A stretch of 64,000 nucleotides of DNA. Origin: an uncultured Ruminococcus sp. (GTDB lineage Bacteria > Bacillota > Clostridia > Oscillospirales > Acutalibacteraceae). Under the pieces are notes generated by a model, which worked only from the letters and a program-made list of their open reading frames with translations, had not been told where the DNA came from and made no database searches. Positions 54,261 through 62,535 of the stretch are shown here, in pieces. The DNA is taken from positions 1-64,000 of the forward strand of contig CACXFS010000018.1 of assembly GCA_902766885.1 (NCBI GenBank), read 5' to 3'. The first letter of the stretch is position 1, and each line of letters begins with the position of its first letter. Position numbers and translations under genes: made by a program.

Positions 54261-55154
54261 ATGATTAACTACAATGTATTGCCCGACTATCAGGCAAGGA
54301 AAGAGATTATTAATGAAATTTGCGAGAAATACGGCTTTGTCAAGCGATGCTTTATCGGTAAAAGCGTGTGCGGCAGGAGCATTGACGTCCTACATATCGG
54401 CAACACAAAGCACCGTGTGCTCTATTGCGGCGGCTTTCACGGCTCGGAATACCTTACCGTTCTTGCACTTCTGAAATTCCTTGAAGAATGTTGTCACTCA
54501 ATGCAGAGCGACAAAAAAGTCGGTGGGCACAACTTGGGCGATTTTCTCAAAATAAGAGGACTTACCGTCATTCCCTGCGTAAATCCCGACGGCGTGGAAA
54601 TTGCCCTCCACGGAAGTGACGCCGCATTAAAATACAAGCCCCTTGTTGAGGACGTTTCCGAAAATACACGCAAGTGGCAGGCAAATGCAAGGGGAGTTGA
54701 CATAAATCACAACTTCAACGCAGGCTGGTGCGAGCTTAAAAAGCGTGAAATCAGCCGCAATATCAAGAGTCCTGCACCGACACGCTTTGGAGGAAACTGC
54801 CCCGAAAGCGAGCCCGAAACAAGAGCGCTTACAAAGCTTTGCAGGAGTGTTGATTTTGAACGTGCGCTTGCTCTGCACAGTCAGGGCAGGGAGATTTACT
54901 GCTCATTCGGCAAGCATACGCCTGTATTAAGTTTTCGCCTTGCGTCGGTATTTTCGCAGGCAAGCGGATATAACATAGCATTTCCCGAGGATATTGCAAC
55001 GGGCGGAGGCTTTAAGGACTGGTTTATTGACAGCTTCCGCCGTCCTGCGCTTACCGTTGAAATGGGTATGGGAGAAAATCCCCTGCCGCTGTCCGACTTT
55101 GAAAGCGAGTACGAAATTTTAAGAAAAATTTTAAGCCTCGGCGTTGTGGTATAA
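54261..55154 (+). CDS. M14-family metallocarboxypeptidase, probably peptidoglycan-cleaving
   Basis: A 297-residue peptidase without an evident signal peptide. Zinc ligands lie in GGFHGSEY (HxxE) and a histidine in LALHSQG. The arginine/asparagine substrate site is in ARGVDINHNFNAGW, and the catalytic Glu in ALTVEMGMG. The family fits gamma-D-glutamyl-diamino acid endopeptidases that trim muropeptides. A cytosolic recycling role is inferred from the missing signal. AAAGGAAAGG precedes the ATG. Confidence 0.88.
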   Translation: MINYNVLPDYQARKEIINEICEKYGFVKRCFIGKSVCGRSIDVLHIGNTKHRVLYCGGFHGSEYLTVLALLKFLEECCHSMQSDKKVGGHNLGDFLKIRGLTVIPCVNPDGVEIALHGSDAALKYKPLVEDVSENTRKWQANARGVDINHNFNAGWCELKKREISRNIKSPAPTRFGGNCPESEPETRALTKLCRSVDFERALALHSQGREIYCSFGKHTPVLSFRLASVFSQASGYNIAFPEDIATGGGFKDWFIDSFRRPALTVEMGMGENPLPLSDFESEYEILRKILSLGVVV

Positions 55155-55174
55155 ATCAGCGTTGTAATCATTTA

Positions 55175-55210
55175 AACAAAGGGTAACCGATGGTTACCCT
55201 TTGTTTTTGT
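55175..55210 (+). terminator. Terminator of the M14 peptidase gene
   Basis: AACAAAGGGTAACC (55175-55188) pairs perfectly with GGTTACCCTTTGTT (55192-55205), followed by TTTT. Confidence 0.92.
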
Positions 55211-55252
55211 AAAAAATTGAATGCAACATCACGTTGCTTATTCGTTATCGTC

Positions 55253-57544
55253 TTAAAAGCTTATTGAGCTTAATGCGTCGTCAATTGCCTCGTCAGAAAT
55301 TACATTCGGCTCGTCAAGGTACTTTGAACGCTTTTCAATTCCGTCAATAGCCATCTGTACCTGTTCCTGCGGAGTTTTCGGCTTTCTGGGAGCCTCGTAA
55401 ATTTCATCGTCCTCGGGATTTGAAATATTGACGTACTCCTCCTTTTTTTCTTCGGGCGGAGCAGGCTCTTCCTCGGTTTCAACGATTGCCGGCTCGTTTC
55501 CGTCGTCCTGCGGCTTTTCTTCGGGAGTTTCCTCGCTGTTTTCATCTGTGTTGCTTTTGTCAGCACCAAAATTCGGTGCGTCGTAATTTTCGTCAACAGC
55601 CTCAGCCGCAGCCATAATTACTTCACCGGGAGCGTCAATCTGCTTTTCACGTCTTGCCTCGGCAATTGCTTTGAGCTCGTCAAGGTGGTTGACAGGCTTT
55701 TCAACCTTTTCACTGCTTTCATCAAAGTAAATGTCGTACCAAACAAGGAAAACATAAACAGTCCATACTCGGCGGCTGTTGTCCTCCTTGCCGCTGAAAT
55801 GCTCGTCAAGCCACGCAACAAGCGTGTCTGTGTTGAAGAACTTTTCGGCGGTTTTGCCCTTGAACTTTTTCTTTACTACATTATAGTATTTCTCATCACG
55901 CAGCCATACTCTTGTCGGAACGGGGAAACCGAGCTTTTCTTTTTCTGCGGTTTCCTCGGGCATATGGCGAACAGCGGCTTTTCTCATAGCGTACTTTGTG
56001 TTCGATTTGTTGCAGCGCAGGCTTGTGGGGAGTGAGGACGCAACCTTGAAAACCTCCTTGTCGAGGAACGGAACACGCAGCTCAAGTGAGTTTGCCATAC
56101 TCATTCTGTCGGCTTTAAGAAGAATATCGCCGACCATCCACATATTTATGTCAAGGTACTGCATTTTTGTAACGTCGTCGTACTTTCTGCAGCGGTAGTA
56201 ATATTTTCTTGTGTAGTCCTGCGGACGTGTTGCAATTGAAGGGTCTTTGAGCAAAGCTTTTTTCTGTTTGTAGTCGTACATAAACGCATTGCCGATGTAG
56301 CGTTCTTCAAGCGGGTCGCAGGCACGGATAAGGTAATCTCTGCCCTTGATGTCGGGGAGCTTGCGGCAGACTGCTCTTATTGCCTTTCTGATACAGTGCG
56401 GAACGATTGTCTGATATATCTTGAAAACTCTCGGGTCGTTATAGCAGGTGTAGCCGCCGAAAAGCTCGTCGGCACCCTCGCCCGAAAGCACAACCTTTAC
56501 ATACTGGCTTGCAAGGCGTGAAACAAAGTACAGCGCAATACACGACGGGTCTGCAAGAGGCTGATCCATATGGTACTGAACAGTCGGAACAGCGTCCCAG
56601 AACTCCTCACTTGAAATCAGGTGAGTGTGGTGCTCAACACCGATTTTCTTGCTCAGATTTTCTGCCCAGCTTATTTCGTTGTACTTCTCACCGAAGTCAA
56701 AGCCGACGGTAAAGGTTTTCTGGTCGGCAAAGTATGTTGAAACGTAGCTGGAATCAACACCGCTTGAAAGGAAACAGCCAACCTCAACGTCTGCAATTTT
56801 ATGTGCGTTTACGGAGTTTTCAAACACTTTTTCAATCTCGTTTACAGCTTCTTCCTCGCTCATTTCCTCATTCGGATTAAAGCGTGGCTCAAAGTAACGT
56901 GTAGTTTCAACCTCGCCGTCACGGTACCAGAGATAGTGGCCGGGCATAAGGCAGTACACGCCCTCAAAGAAGGTTTCGGGAGGAACTGCGTACTGGAATG
57001 AAAGATAGGTGTCAAGCGCTCTTGTGTTGAACTTCTTGACAAACTTCGGGTGTTCAAGAATACTCTTGATTTCGCTTGCGTAAACAAAATCCTCGCCGAT
57101 TTGTGTGTAGTGCATCGGCTTGATACCAAACATATCACGGGCAATAAAAACAGACTTGTCCTTGGTGTTGTAGATTGCAAATCCGAACATACCCCTGAGC
57201 TTCGGCAGTAAATCTTCCTGCCACTCCTCAAAGCCGTGAACAAGCACCTCGCTGTCGGTGTCGGTGTAGAACTTATGTCCTTTCTGAATCAGAACTTTTC
57301 TAAGCTCCTTGTAGTTGTAGATTTCGCCGTTAAAGGTGAGAACAAGCGACTTATCCTCGTTGTAAATCGGCTGATGACCTGCGTCAAGGTCGATGATTGA
57401 AAGACGGCGGAAACCCATAGAAATATAGTCGTCCGTATAAAATCCGTCAGAGTCGGGACCTCTGTGGGTGATGACCTCGGTCATATTTCTTATGACGTCG
57501 TCACGGTCAACAACCTGTCCTGTAAATCCGCAAATACCACACAT
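55253..57544 (-). CDS. asnB: Asparagine synthetase (glutamine-hydrolysing) with acidic C-terminal tail
   Basis: A 763-residue enzyme. The N-terminal glutaminase starts MCGICGF, with Cys2 as nucleophile. The synthetase domain has the ATP-pyrophosphate loop SSGVDSSY and continues to about residue 610. The last 150 residues are unusual, low-complexity, and rich in Glu, Pro and Asp (SNTDENSEETPEEKPQDD and following). They end in a short ordered segment (PKTPQEQVQMAIDGIEKRS ... DDALSSISF). Typical AsnB is 500-630 residues. It makes asparagine from aspartate and glutamine. The C-terminal tail has no known role. Confidence 0.93.
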   Translation of the reverse strand: MCGICGFTGQVVDRDDVIRNMTEVITHRGPDSDGFYTDDYISMGFRRLSIIDLDAGHQPIYNEDKSLVLTFNGEIYNYKELRKVLIQKGHKFYTDTDSEVLVHGFEEWQEDLLPKLRGMFGFAIYNTKDKSVFIARDMFGIKPMHYTQIGEDFVYASEIKSILEHPKFVKKFNTRALDTYLSFQYAVPPETFFEGVYCLMPGHYLWYRDGEVETTRYFEPRFNPNEEMSEEEAVNEIEKVFENSVNAHKIADVEVGCFLSSGVDSSYVSTYFADQKTFTVGFDFGEKYNEISWAENLSKKIGVEHHTHLISSEEFWDAVPTVQYHMDQPLADPSCIALYFVSRLASQYVKVVLSGEGADELFGGYTCYNDPRVFKIYQTIVPHCIRKAIRAVCRKLPDIKGRDYLIRACDPLEERYIGNAFMYDYKQKKALLKDPSIATRPQDYTRKYYYRCRKYDDVTKMQYLDINMWMVGDILLKADRMSMANSLELRVPFLDKEVFKVASSLPTSLRCNKSNTKYAMRKAAVRHMPEETAEKEKLGFPVPTRVWLRDEKYYNVVKKKFKGKTAEKFFNTDTLVAWLDEHFSGKEDNSRRVWTVYVFLVWYDIYFDESSEKVEKPVNHLDELKAIAEARREKQIDAPGEVIMAAAEAVDENYDAPNFGADKSNTDENSEETPEEKPQDDGNEPAIVETEEEPAPPEEKKEEYVNISNPEDDEIYEAPRKPKTPQEQVQMAIDGIEKRSKYLDEPNVISDEAIDDALSSISF

Positions 57545-57607
57545 ATCCGATAACCCCTTTCAAAGGTTTATTAGCGTAAAGTAAATTTCTGCATTTCTTA
57601 TCTATAT

Positions 57608-57636
57608 ATTTTATCATACCGTAATAATAAATTCAA
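57608..57636 (-). promoter_or_regulatory. asnB promoter
   Basis: On the minus strand, TTGAAT (57631-57636), 17 bases, TAAAAT (57608-57613). Confidence 0.65.
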
Positions 57637-57663
57637 CCGTCATAAGATTATTTTGTAAATCGG

Positions 57664-57692
57664 TTGAATGTTTTTTTGAAATGTTATATACT
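57664..57692 (+). promoter_or_regulatory. Promoter of the DUF554 gene
   Basis: TTGAAT, 17 bases, TATACT (57687-57692). Confidence 0.65.
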
Positions 57693-57726
57693 TTATAATG
57701 TAAAAAAACAGGAACGGAATGGTAGG

Positions 57727-58437
57727 ATGTACGGTTTAGTCGGAACGTTTGTAAATACAGCAACTGTGCTTTTGGGCGGAATAATCGGACTTGTGTTCAA
57801 AAAGGGAATTCCCGAGCGTGTCGGCGACTCGGTTTTTAAGGCGCTCGGTCTTATAACGGCGTTTATCGGAATTTCGGGTTGTCTGTGCGGTGAAAACACG
57901 CTGATTGCGGTAATTGCAATGATTATAGGAACAATTATCGGTGAGCTTGTCGATCTGGACAAGCGTGTAAATAACGTGGGAAAATTCATTGAGCGCAAGG
58001 TGAGCAAGGACGACAAAAATTCAACAGTAGCACAGGGCTTTGTTTCGTCCTGTCTGCTGTTCTGCGTGGGCGCAATGACAATTGTCGGCTCACTTCAGGC
58101 AGGTCTTGAGGGCGATTGCTCAGTGCTGTTCACAAAGTCGGCAATGGACTTTTGCTCAAGCATAATTTTTGCAAGTACGCTCGGCGTTGGCGTGCTGTTC
58201 TCGGCAGGCTTTGTGCTCGTGTATCAGGGACTTATAACACTCCTCGCAACGTGGATTGAGCCGTTGCTCACAACTGCGGTTGTTAACGAAATGAACTGCG
58301 TAGGCTACGTTATAATCATCGGACTTGCGCTGAATATCCTCGGAATTACAAAGCTCAAGGTTATGAATATGGTGCCTGCAATTTTTCTGCCGATTGTGCT
58401 TGTTCCTCTGTATGATTGGATTGTAGCTTTATTTTAA
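57727..58437 (+). CDS. DUF554 family membrane protein
   Basis: A 236-residue protein with six or seven hydrophobic helices. It has the family features GTFVNTATVLLGGIIGLVFK at the N-terminus, CVGAMTIVGSLQAGLEG and FASTLGVGVLFSA. DUF554 proteins (YdfK-like) are possible transporters of unknown substrate. ATG 57727 follows GGTAGG. In-frame codons upstream to 57664 overlap the promoter. It is divergent from asnB. Confidence 0.9.
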   Translation: MYGLVGTFVNTATVLLGGIIGLVFKKGIPERVGDSVFKALGLITAFIGISGCLCGENTLIAVIAMIIGTIIGELVDLDKRVNNVGKFIERKVSKDDKNSTVAQGFVSSCLLFCVGAMTIVGSLQAGLEGDCSVLFTKSAMDFCSSIIFASTLGVGVLFSAGFVLVYQGLITLLATWIEPLLTTAVVNEMNCVGYVIIIGLALNILGITKLKVMNMVPAIFLPIVLVPLYDWIVALF

Positions 58438-58553
58438 CGTATATATTAATAAAATAATAAAATATTACTATAATTACCCTAAATATATATACTAATTTTT
58501 ATTTTAGAAGTATAAAATAGAAATATAATTTAACGTGAAAAAGGAGCGGTACT

Positions 58554-60458
58554 ATGATTAAAAAATTCACCTTTGGCACACCAATTTGCACCGAGGCTGT
58601 TGTCGAAAAATTTGAAACATCGGACAATAAAGACTTCCCATTTAAAAGCAGGGAAGAGGACGGAAAATTTGTCCTTGAATTTGATATGACCGACAGCGAC
58701 ATCGTTTATGGACTTGGCGAGGCTCCGAGAGGAATAAACAAGCGTGGCTGGACTTACGAAAGCTTTTGCAGTGATGACCCGTTTCACACCGAAACGAAGT
58801 CATCTCTGTATGCGGCTCACAACTTTCTGATGCTCTCGGGCAGTGATATTTTCGGTATTTTCATTGATTTTCCTGCAAGAATCCGCTGGGACATCGGCTA
58901 TACCGCAAAGAACAAAACCATTATTACAATTGACGGTACAGACTTTGATTTCTATTATATAAAGGGCGGCAAGCCAATTGAAATTGTTAAGGAATTCAGA
59001 AATGCAATCGGCAAAAGCTACATTCCGCCGTTCTGGGCTTTCGGCTATCAGCAGAGCCGCTGGAGCTATCCCGACGCAAAGACGGTTGACAGCGTAATTG
59101 ACGGCTATGACAAGGCAGGAATTCCGCTTGACTGCGTTTATCTTGACATTGACTATATGGACAGTTACAAGGACTTTACGGTTGATGATAAAAAATTCCC
59201 CGATTTTGCCGAATATGTAAGCAAAAAGCGTGAGCAGGGAATCCACCTTATTCCGATTATCGACGCAGGCGTTAAAAAAGAGAACGGCTACAGCGTTTAT
59301 GAAGAGGGCAGAGATAACGGCTATTTCTGCAAAAACGAGGACGGAACCGACTTTGAGGGCGGCGTATGGCCCGGAATAGTAGGCTTTCCCGATTTTCTCC
59401 GCAAGGACGTGCGGGAGTGGTTCGGCTCAAAATATAAGGTGCTGACTGACGCAGGAATTGACGGTTTCTGGAACGATATGAACGAGCCTGCAATTTTCTA
59501 TTCGGTAAAGGGACTTGAAAAGGCTCTTGATAAAGCTGTTTCACTCAAGGGTGAAAACCTCGACCTTTCTAAATTCTTCAATTTAAAGGACACCTTCCTC
59601 GGACTTTCAAACAGCCCTGACGATTATTCAAGCATTTACCATACAGTCGACGGCAAGCAGGTCTGCCACGACCGTGTTCACAATATCTACGGCGCAAATA
59701 TGACAAAGGCGGCAGGCGAGTATTTTGCCAAGGAGTTCGGCGAGGAAAAAATCCTTATGTTCTCACGTGCGTCATATATTGGCGCTCACCGTTCAAGCGG
59801 AATCTGGTTCGGCGACAATCATTCGTGGTGGTCGCATATCCTCCTCAATCTCAAAATGCTCCCGTCGGCAAATATGTGCGGTTTCCTCTACTGCGGCGCA
59901 GATCTGGGCGGCTTTAACGAGAATGCAACACGTGACCTTGTTCTGCGTTTCCTTGCACTCGGAGTTTTCACACCGCTTATGCGCAACCACGCCGCACTCG
60001 GCACAAGAGATCAGGAGTGCTACAATTTTGAAAACAGCGAGGATTTCAGGGACATTATCGAGGTGCGTTACCGTCTTATCCCGTATCTTTACAGCACTTT
60101 CCGCAAGGCAAGCGAAGAAAACGATATGATTTTCAAGCCCCTTTCGTTTGATTATCCTGACGATAAGATTGCCCGTGAGTGCGAAACCCAGCTTATGCTC
60201 GGCGATGAATGTATGATTTGCCCCGTTTATGAGCAGAACGTCGGCGGAAGATATGTTTATCTGCCCGAGGATATGACGTTTGTAAAATTAAGCGGAACAA
60301 AGGTTGTTACCGAGAAAATGACAAAGGGAACGCATTACATTGAGGTTGCTCTCAACGAAGTTCCGCTGTTCATAAAGAACGGCAGGAAAATTCCGCTCTG
60401 CAAGCCTGCAATGCGCACATCACAGCTTGATACAGAAAATTTGGAATATATAGGATAA
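58554..60458 (+). CDS. GH31 family alpha-glucosidase
   Basis: A 634-residue cytoplasmic glycoside hydrolase. The N-terminal beta domain is followed by the barrel. The nucleophile Asp308 lies in FWNDMNEP and the acid/base Asp421 in IWFGDNHSWW. Other GH31 features are YQQSRWSYPD and MLPSANMCGFLYCGADLGGF. No signal peptide is present, so it probably acts on imported maltodextrins or isomaltose-type sugars. This matches the starch-linked secreted proteins elsewhere in the window. Substrate linkage is not determined by the motif alone. AAAGGAG precedes the ATG. Confidence 0.93.
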   Translation: MIKKFTFGTPICTEAVVEKFETSDNKDFPFKSREEDGKFVLEFDMTDSDIVYGLGEAPRGINKRGWTYESFCSDDPFHTETKSSLYAAHNFLMLSGSDIFGIFIDFPARIRWDIGYTAKNKTIITIDGTDFDFYYIKGGKPIEIVKEFRNAIGKSYIPPFWAFGYQQSRWSYPDAKTVDSVIDGYDKAGIPLDCVYLDIDYMDSYKDFTVDDKKFPDFAEYVSKKREQGIHLIPIIDAGVKKENGYSVYEEGRDNGYFCKNEDGTDFEGGVWPGIVGFPDFLRKDVREWFGSKYKVLTDAGIDGFWNDMNEPAIFYSVKGLEKALDKAVSLKGENLDLSKFFNLKDTFLGLSNSPDDYSSIYHTVDGKQVCHDRVHNIYGANMTKAAGEYFAKEFGEEKILMFSRASYIGAHRSSGIWFGDNHSWWSHILLNLKMLPSANMCGFLYCGADLGGFNENATRDLVLRFLALGVFTPLMRNHAALGTRDQECYNFENSEDFRDIIEVRYRLIPYLYSTFRKASEENDMIFKPLSFDYPDDKIARECETQLMLGDECMICPVYEQNVGGRYVYLPEDMTFVKLSGTKVVTEKMTKGTHYIEVALNEVPLFIKNGRKIPLCKPAMRTSQLDTENLEYIG

Positions 60459-60493
60459 ACCAAAATTTATTTAAATGCGTAATTTGGAATTGA

Positions 60494-60733
60494 GGTCGAG
60501 TGGATAGTTTGAATAATTCAAAAGTTCAGTGCCCGAATTAATTTATATGCGGCGTTGCCGCAGAGATGATATTATAATATTGTAGCGGCGAACTGTGTTC
60601 GCCATAATGTATAAATTGTTTCACAATTTATACATAGGGACGTCTGGGAAGCCGTCCCCTACGTCGATAGATGCTGTAAAGTGGTATCTTGCGTCAGACA
60701 TAGAAAAATGTATGACTCCCGAGATACCGAGGT
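60494..60733. repeat. REP-type repeat cluster E
   Basis: This fills the 352-base gap before the XRE gene. Parts in order: the GGTCGAGTGG..GCGGCGTTGCCGC segment (60494-60562), GTAGCGGCGAAC..GTTCGCC (60582-60603), and an A/T palindrome with an 11-base stem (60609-60633). Then come the inverted GGGACG..CGTCCCCTAC hairpin (60637-60662) and a roughly 70-base segment repeated inverted at 35939-36009. Relative order is the mirror image of cluster D. Confidence 0.85.
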
Positions 60734-60767
60734 GGAGTTTATCACCGATTTTTATAACGTACTAAAA

Positions 60768-60799
60768 AACCGCCTGTCGTGAAAGTCCGACAGGCGGTT
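60768..60799. terminator. Bidirectional terminator before the XRE gene
   Basis: AACCGCCTGTCG (60768-60779) pairs perfectly with CGACAGGCGGTT (60788-60799), with T tracts on both sides. Confidence 0.88.
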
Positions 60800-60810
60800 T
60801 TGTGATATCG

Positions 60811-61710
60811 TTATTCACATTCGTTGCATTTGCATTCGTTATGCTCATCATCATCGCCGAACAAGCCACAAATCCAATAATAAATCGGGATTGTCAGGAA
60901 CACAAGCCAGCCTACAGCCCAACCGCCGCATACGTTGAAGTAACCGAAAAGTATGTATGCGATTGCTACAAGTACGGGATATGCAAAGTGACTTGCCTTG
61001 CGTTCATAAATTGCGTCAACAAGAGTGTAGTAAAGCGGAATGGTCAGCAGGCAAATCCAGCTTAATGCCCAGCCAAAGCATACTCCGCTTGCGCCCCACC
61101 ACGCAAATGCAAGTATGGGGAAGATAAAAAACGGAAACTTATTCCACTTGCTTTTGTTCTTGTGGCGGCGCTTCAGCTCCTCGTCAACCATAATATTGCC
61201 GTTTTCGTCGGTATAAACACGCTGTTTGCCGTTTTCCTCAACGTGAATTCCGTCCCAGCCTACGTGCACCTTGTCACCGTTTTTGTCGTGAACGTGCACG
61301 CCGTCCTTGAAGTTTATATGCACGTGGTCACCGTCTTTTGAGTCAACGTGAATACCGTTTTTGAACGAAACCTTGTCAACCTTTTCATATTTAGTTTCGG
61401 TTTCGCCGTTCGGACCGTATGAATAACTGTAACTATAGTTGTATCCATCGCCTGAATTCGGTTCGGAATTGTTTTGCTCGTTATTCTCGCTGTCAGCTTT
61501 TTTGGCGTTTTCACCCTTTAAAAGCTCGTCAAGCGAAACTCCGTAAATTTCTGCGAGCAAAATAAGGTTGTCGGTGTCGGGGGAGGCCTCGGCACGCTCC
61601 CACTTTGAAATTGCCTGTCTGCTCACGCCGATTTTAGCGGCAAGCTCCTCCTGACTGAGGTTGTGTTTCTTTCTGTATTGTAATAATCTGTTGGCTGTTT
61701 CAATGTTCAT
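60811..61710 (-). CDS. Membrane-bound XRE-family regulator with His/Asp repeat segment
   Basis: A 299-residue protein. An XRE helix-turn-helix at 7-61 (LSQEELAAKIGVSRQAISKWERAEA) is followed by a Ser/Tyr/Gly-rich linker. Next is a run of short repeats around residues 118-165 (NGIHVDSKDGDHVHI, KDGVHVHDKNGDKVHV, WDGIHVEENG). Two similar pairs of membrane helices then follow (GWALSWICLLTIPLYY / GWAVGWLVFLTIPIYY). It ends with the Cys/His/Asp-rich tail DDDEHNECKCNECE. GGAGGG precedes the ATG. Histidine-rich repeats and the cysteine tail suggest metal contact, but this is inference. Target genes are unknown. Confidence 0.85.
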   Translation of the reverse strand: MNIETANRLLQYRKKHNLSQEELAAKIGVSRQAISKWERAEASPDTDNLILLAEIYGVSLDELLKGENAKKADSENNEQNNSEPNSGDGYNYSYSYSYGPNGETETKYEKVDKVSFKNGIHVDSKDGDHVHINFKDGVHVHDKNGDKVHVGWDGIHVEENGKQRVYTDENGNIMVDEELKRRHKNKSKWNKFPFFIFPILAFAWWGASGVCFGWALSWICLLTIPLYYTLVDAIYERKASHFAYPVLVAIAYILFGYFNVCGGWAVGWLVFLTIPIYYWICGLFGDDDEHNECKCNECE

Positions 61711-61923
61711 TGATATGCCCTCCTCGTTGATTTGTTGCTCAAATTATACCCCGCAACCGCTGTTTTTGGCTATACATTTCAGTTTTCAAGCCCGCAACCA
61801 CGGGTTGCAGGCGGTGTGCCACCGCTGTCAGTTCGAAAAGACAGCTTGTTTAGTCATAAAAACGGATGCTTGAATTGTAATTTGCAAAAAATCTGAATTC
61901 ATCATTAACGTGTAAAATAAATT
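61711..61923. other. Gap upstream of the XRE gene with further small palindromes
   Basis: A minus-strand TATAAT (61743-61748) may be the -10 of the XRE gene. Two adjacent hairpins, GCAACC-ACG-GGTTGC (61794-61808) and GCGGT-GTGCC-ACCGC (61811-61825), form a small paired palindrome without a GTAG foot. Confidence 0.5.
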
Positions 61924-61948
61924 GTAGCGAGCGACGCCCCCGTCGCTC
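61924..61948 (+). repeat. REP copy just downstream of RAYT 2
   Basis: GTAGC is followed by GAGCGACG, loop CCCC and CGTCGCTC (61941-61948). Relative to the gene it is inverted and lies 21 bases past the RAYT stop. Confidence 0.9.
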
Positions 61949-61968
61949 ACTGAGATGACGGTAAAGTT

Positions 61969-62535
61969 CTAAAAGTAATATTTGTCCAAATCCCATTTTA
62001 TAGGGTTATTGATAATGTAATTAGCAATACTTCTATAATGAGCTTCACTTTTAATTACTTCGTCAAAAAAAGAAGTTTGCCATAATGAATGATTAGAATT
62101 ATAATTCTTTTTGAAAAATCTCGTTGTTACAGATTTAAAGTCCTTAATAAGTCCTTGTAATGAGCGGCGATTTTTATCCTCTATTATTTCAAAACTAAAG
62201 TTCTTTTTTGCTGTTACTATTTCATCGATATTTTCCAGTTTTATTATACCATGAATATGATTAGGCATAAGTACAAATTTATCAAGCTTTACATTTATAT
62301 TTAGTTTTTCAATATTTTCCCAACATTCAATAACCTTTTCTCCGATTAAAGTAGGCTGAACCGTTACAGGACATTCATATAAATTATTTTGAGCGACGGG
62401 GGCGTCGCTCGCTACAACAGAACCTAAAAGCTTTTCTTTATTATATGTGCAGATAGTAACATAATAATAGCCGTAAGTTCCGTAATCGTAATCTTTCAGT
62501 CTGTGATTTTTTCTGTCAATTATTTGCTTGTTCAT
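61969..62535 (-). CDS. REP-associated tyrosine transposase (RAYT), copy 2
   Basis: A 188-residue Y1/HUH transposase. It has the N-terminal DYDYGTYGYYYVTICTYNKEK, the HUH motif in FVLMPNHIHGIIKL, and the probable catalytic tyrosine in NYIINNPIKWDLD. It is more complete than copy 1 in the segment before the HUH motif. VVASDAPVAQ after LLGS is encoded by a GTAG-hairpin and occupies the same position as VGADSISAR in copy 1. The ATG overlaps the stop of the phosphohexomutase gene (ATGA). The gene is AT-richer than its neighbour. Confidence 0.87.
   Translation of the reverse strand: MNKQIIDRKNHRLKDYDYGTYGYYYVTICTYNKEKLLGSVVASDAPVAQNNLYECPVTVQPTLIGEKVIECWENIEKLNINVKLDKFVLMPNHIHGIIKLENIDEIVTAKKNFSFEIIEDKNRRSLQGLIKDFKSVTTRFFKKNYNSNHSLWQTSFFDEVIKSEAHYRSIANYIINNPIKWDLDKYYF
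62391..62415 (-). repeat. In-frame REP hairpin inside RAYT copy 2
   Basis: On the plus strand GAGCGACG (62391-62398), GGGG, CGTCGCTC (62403-62410), then GCTAC. In gene direction it reads GTAGC-hairpin and codes VASDAPVA. Confidence 0.9.
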
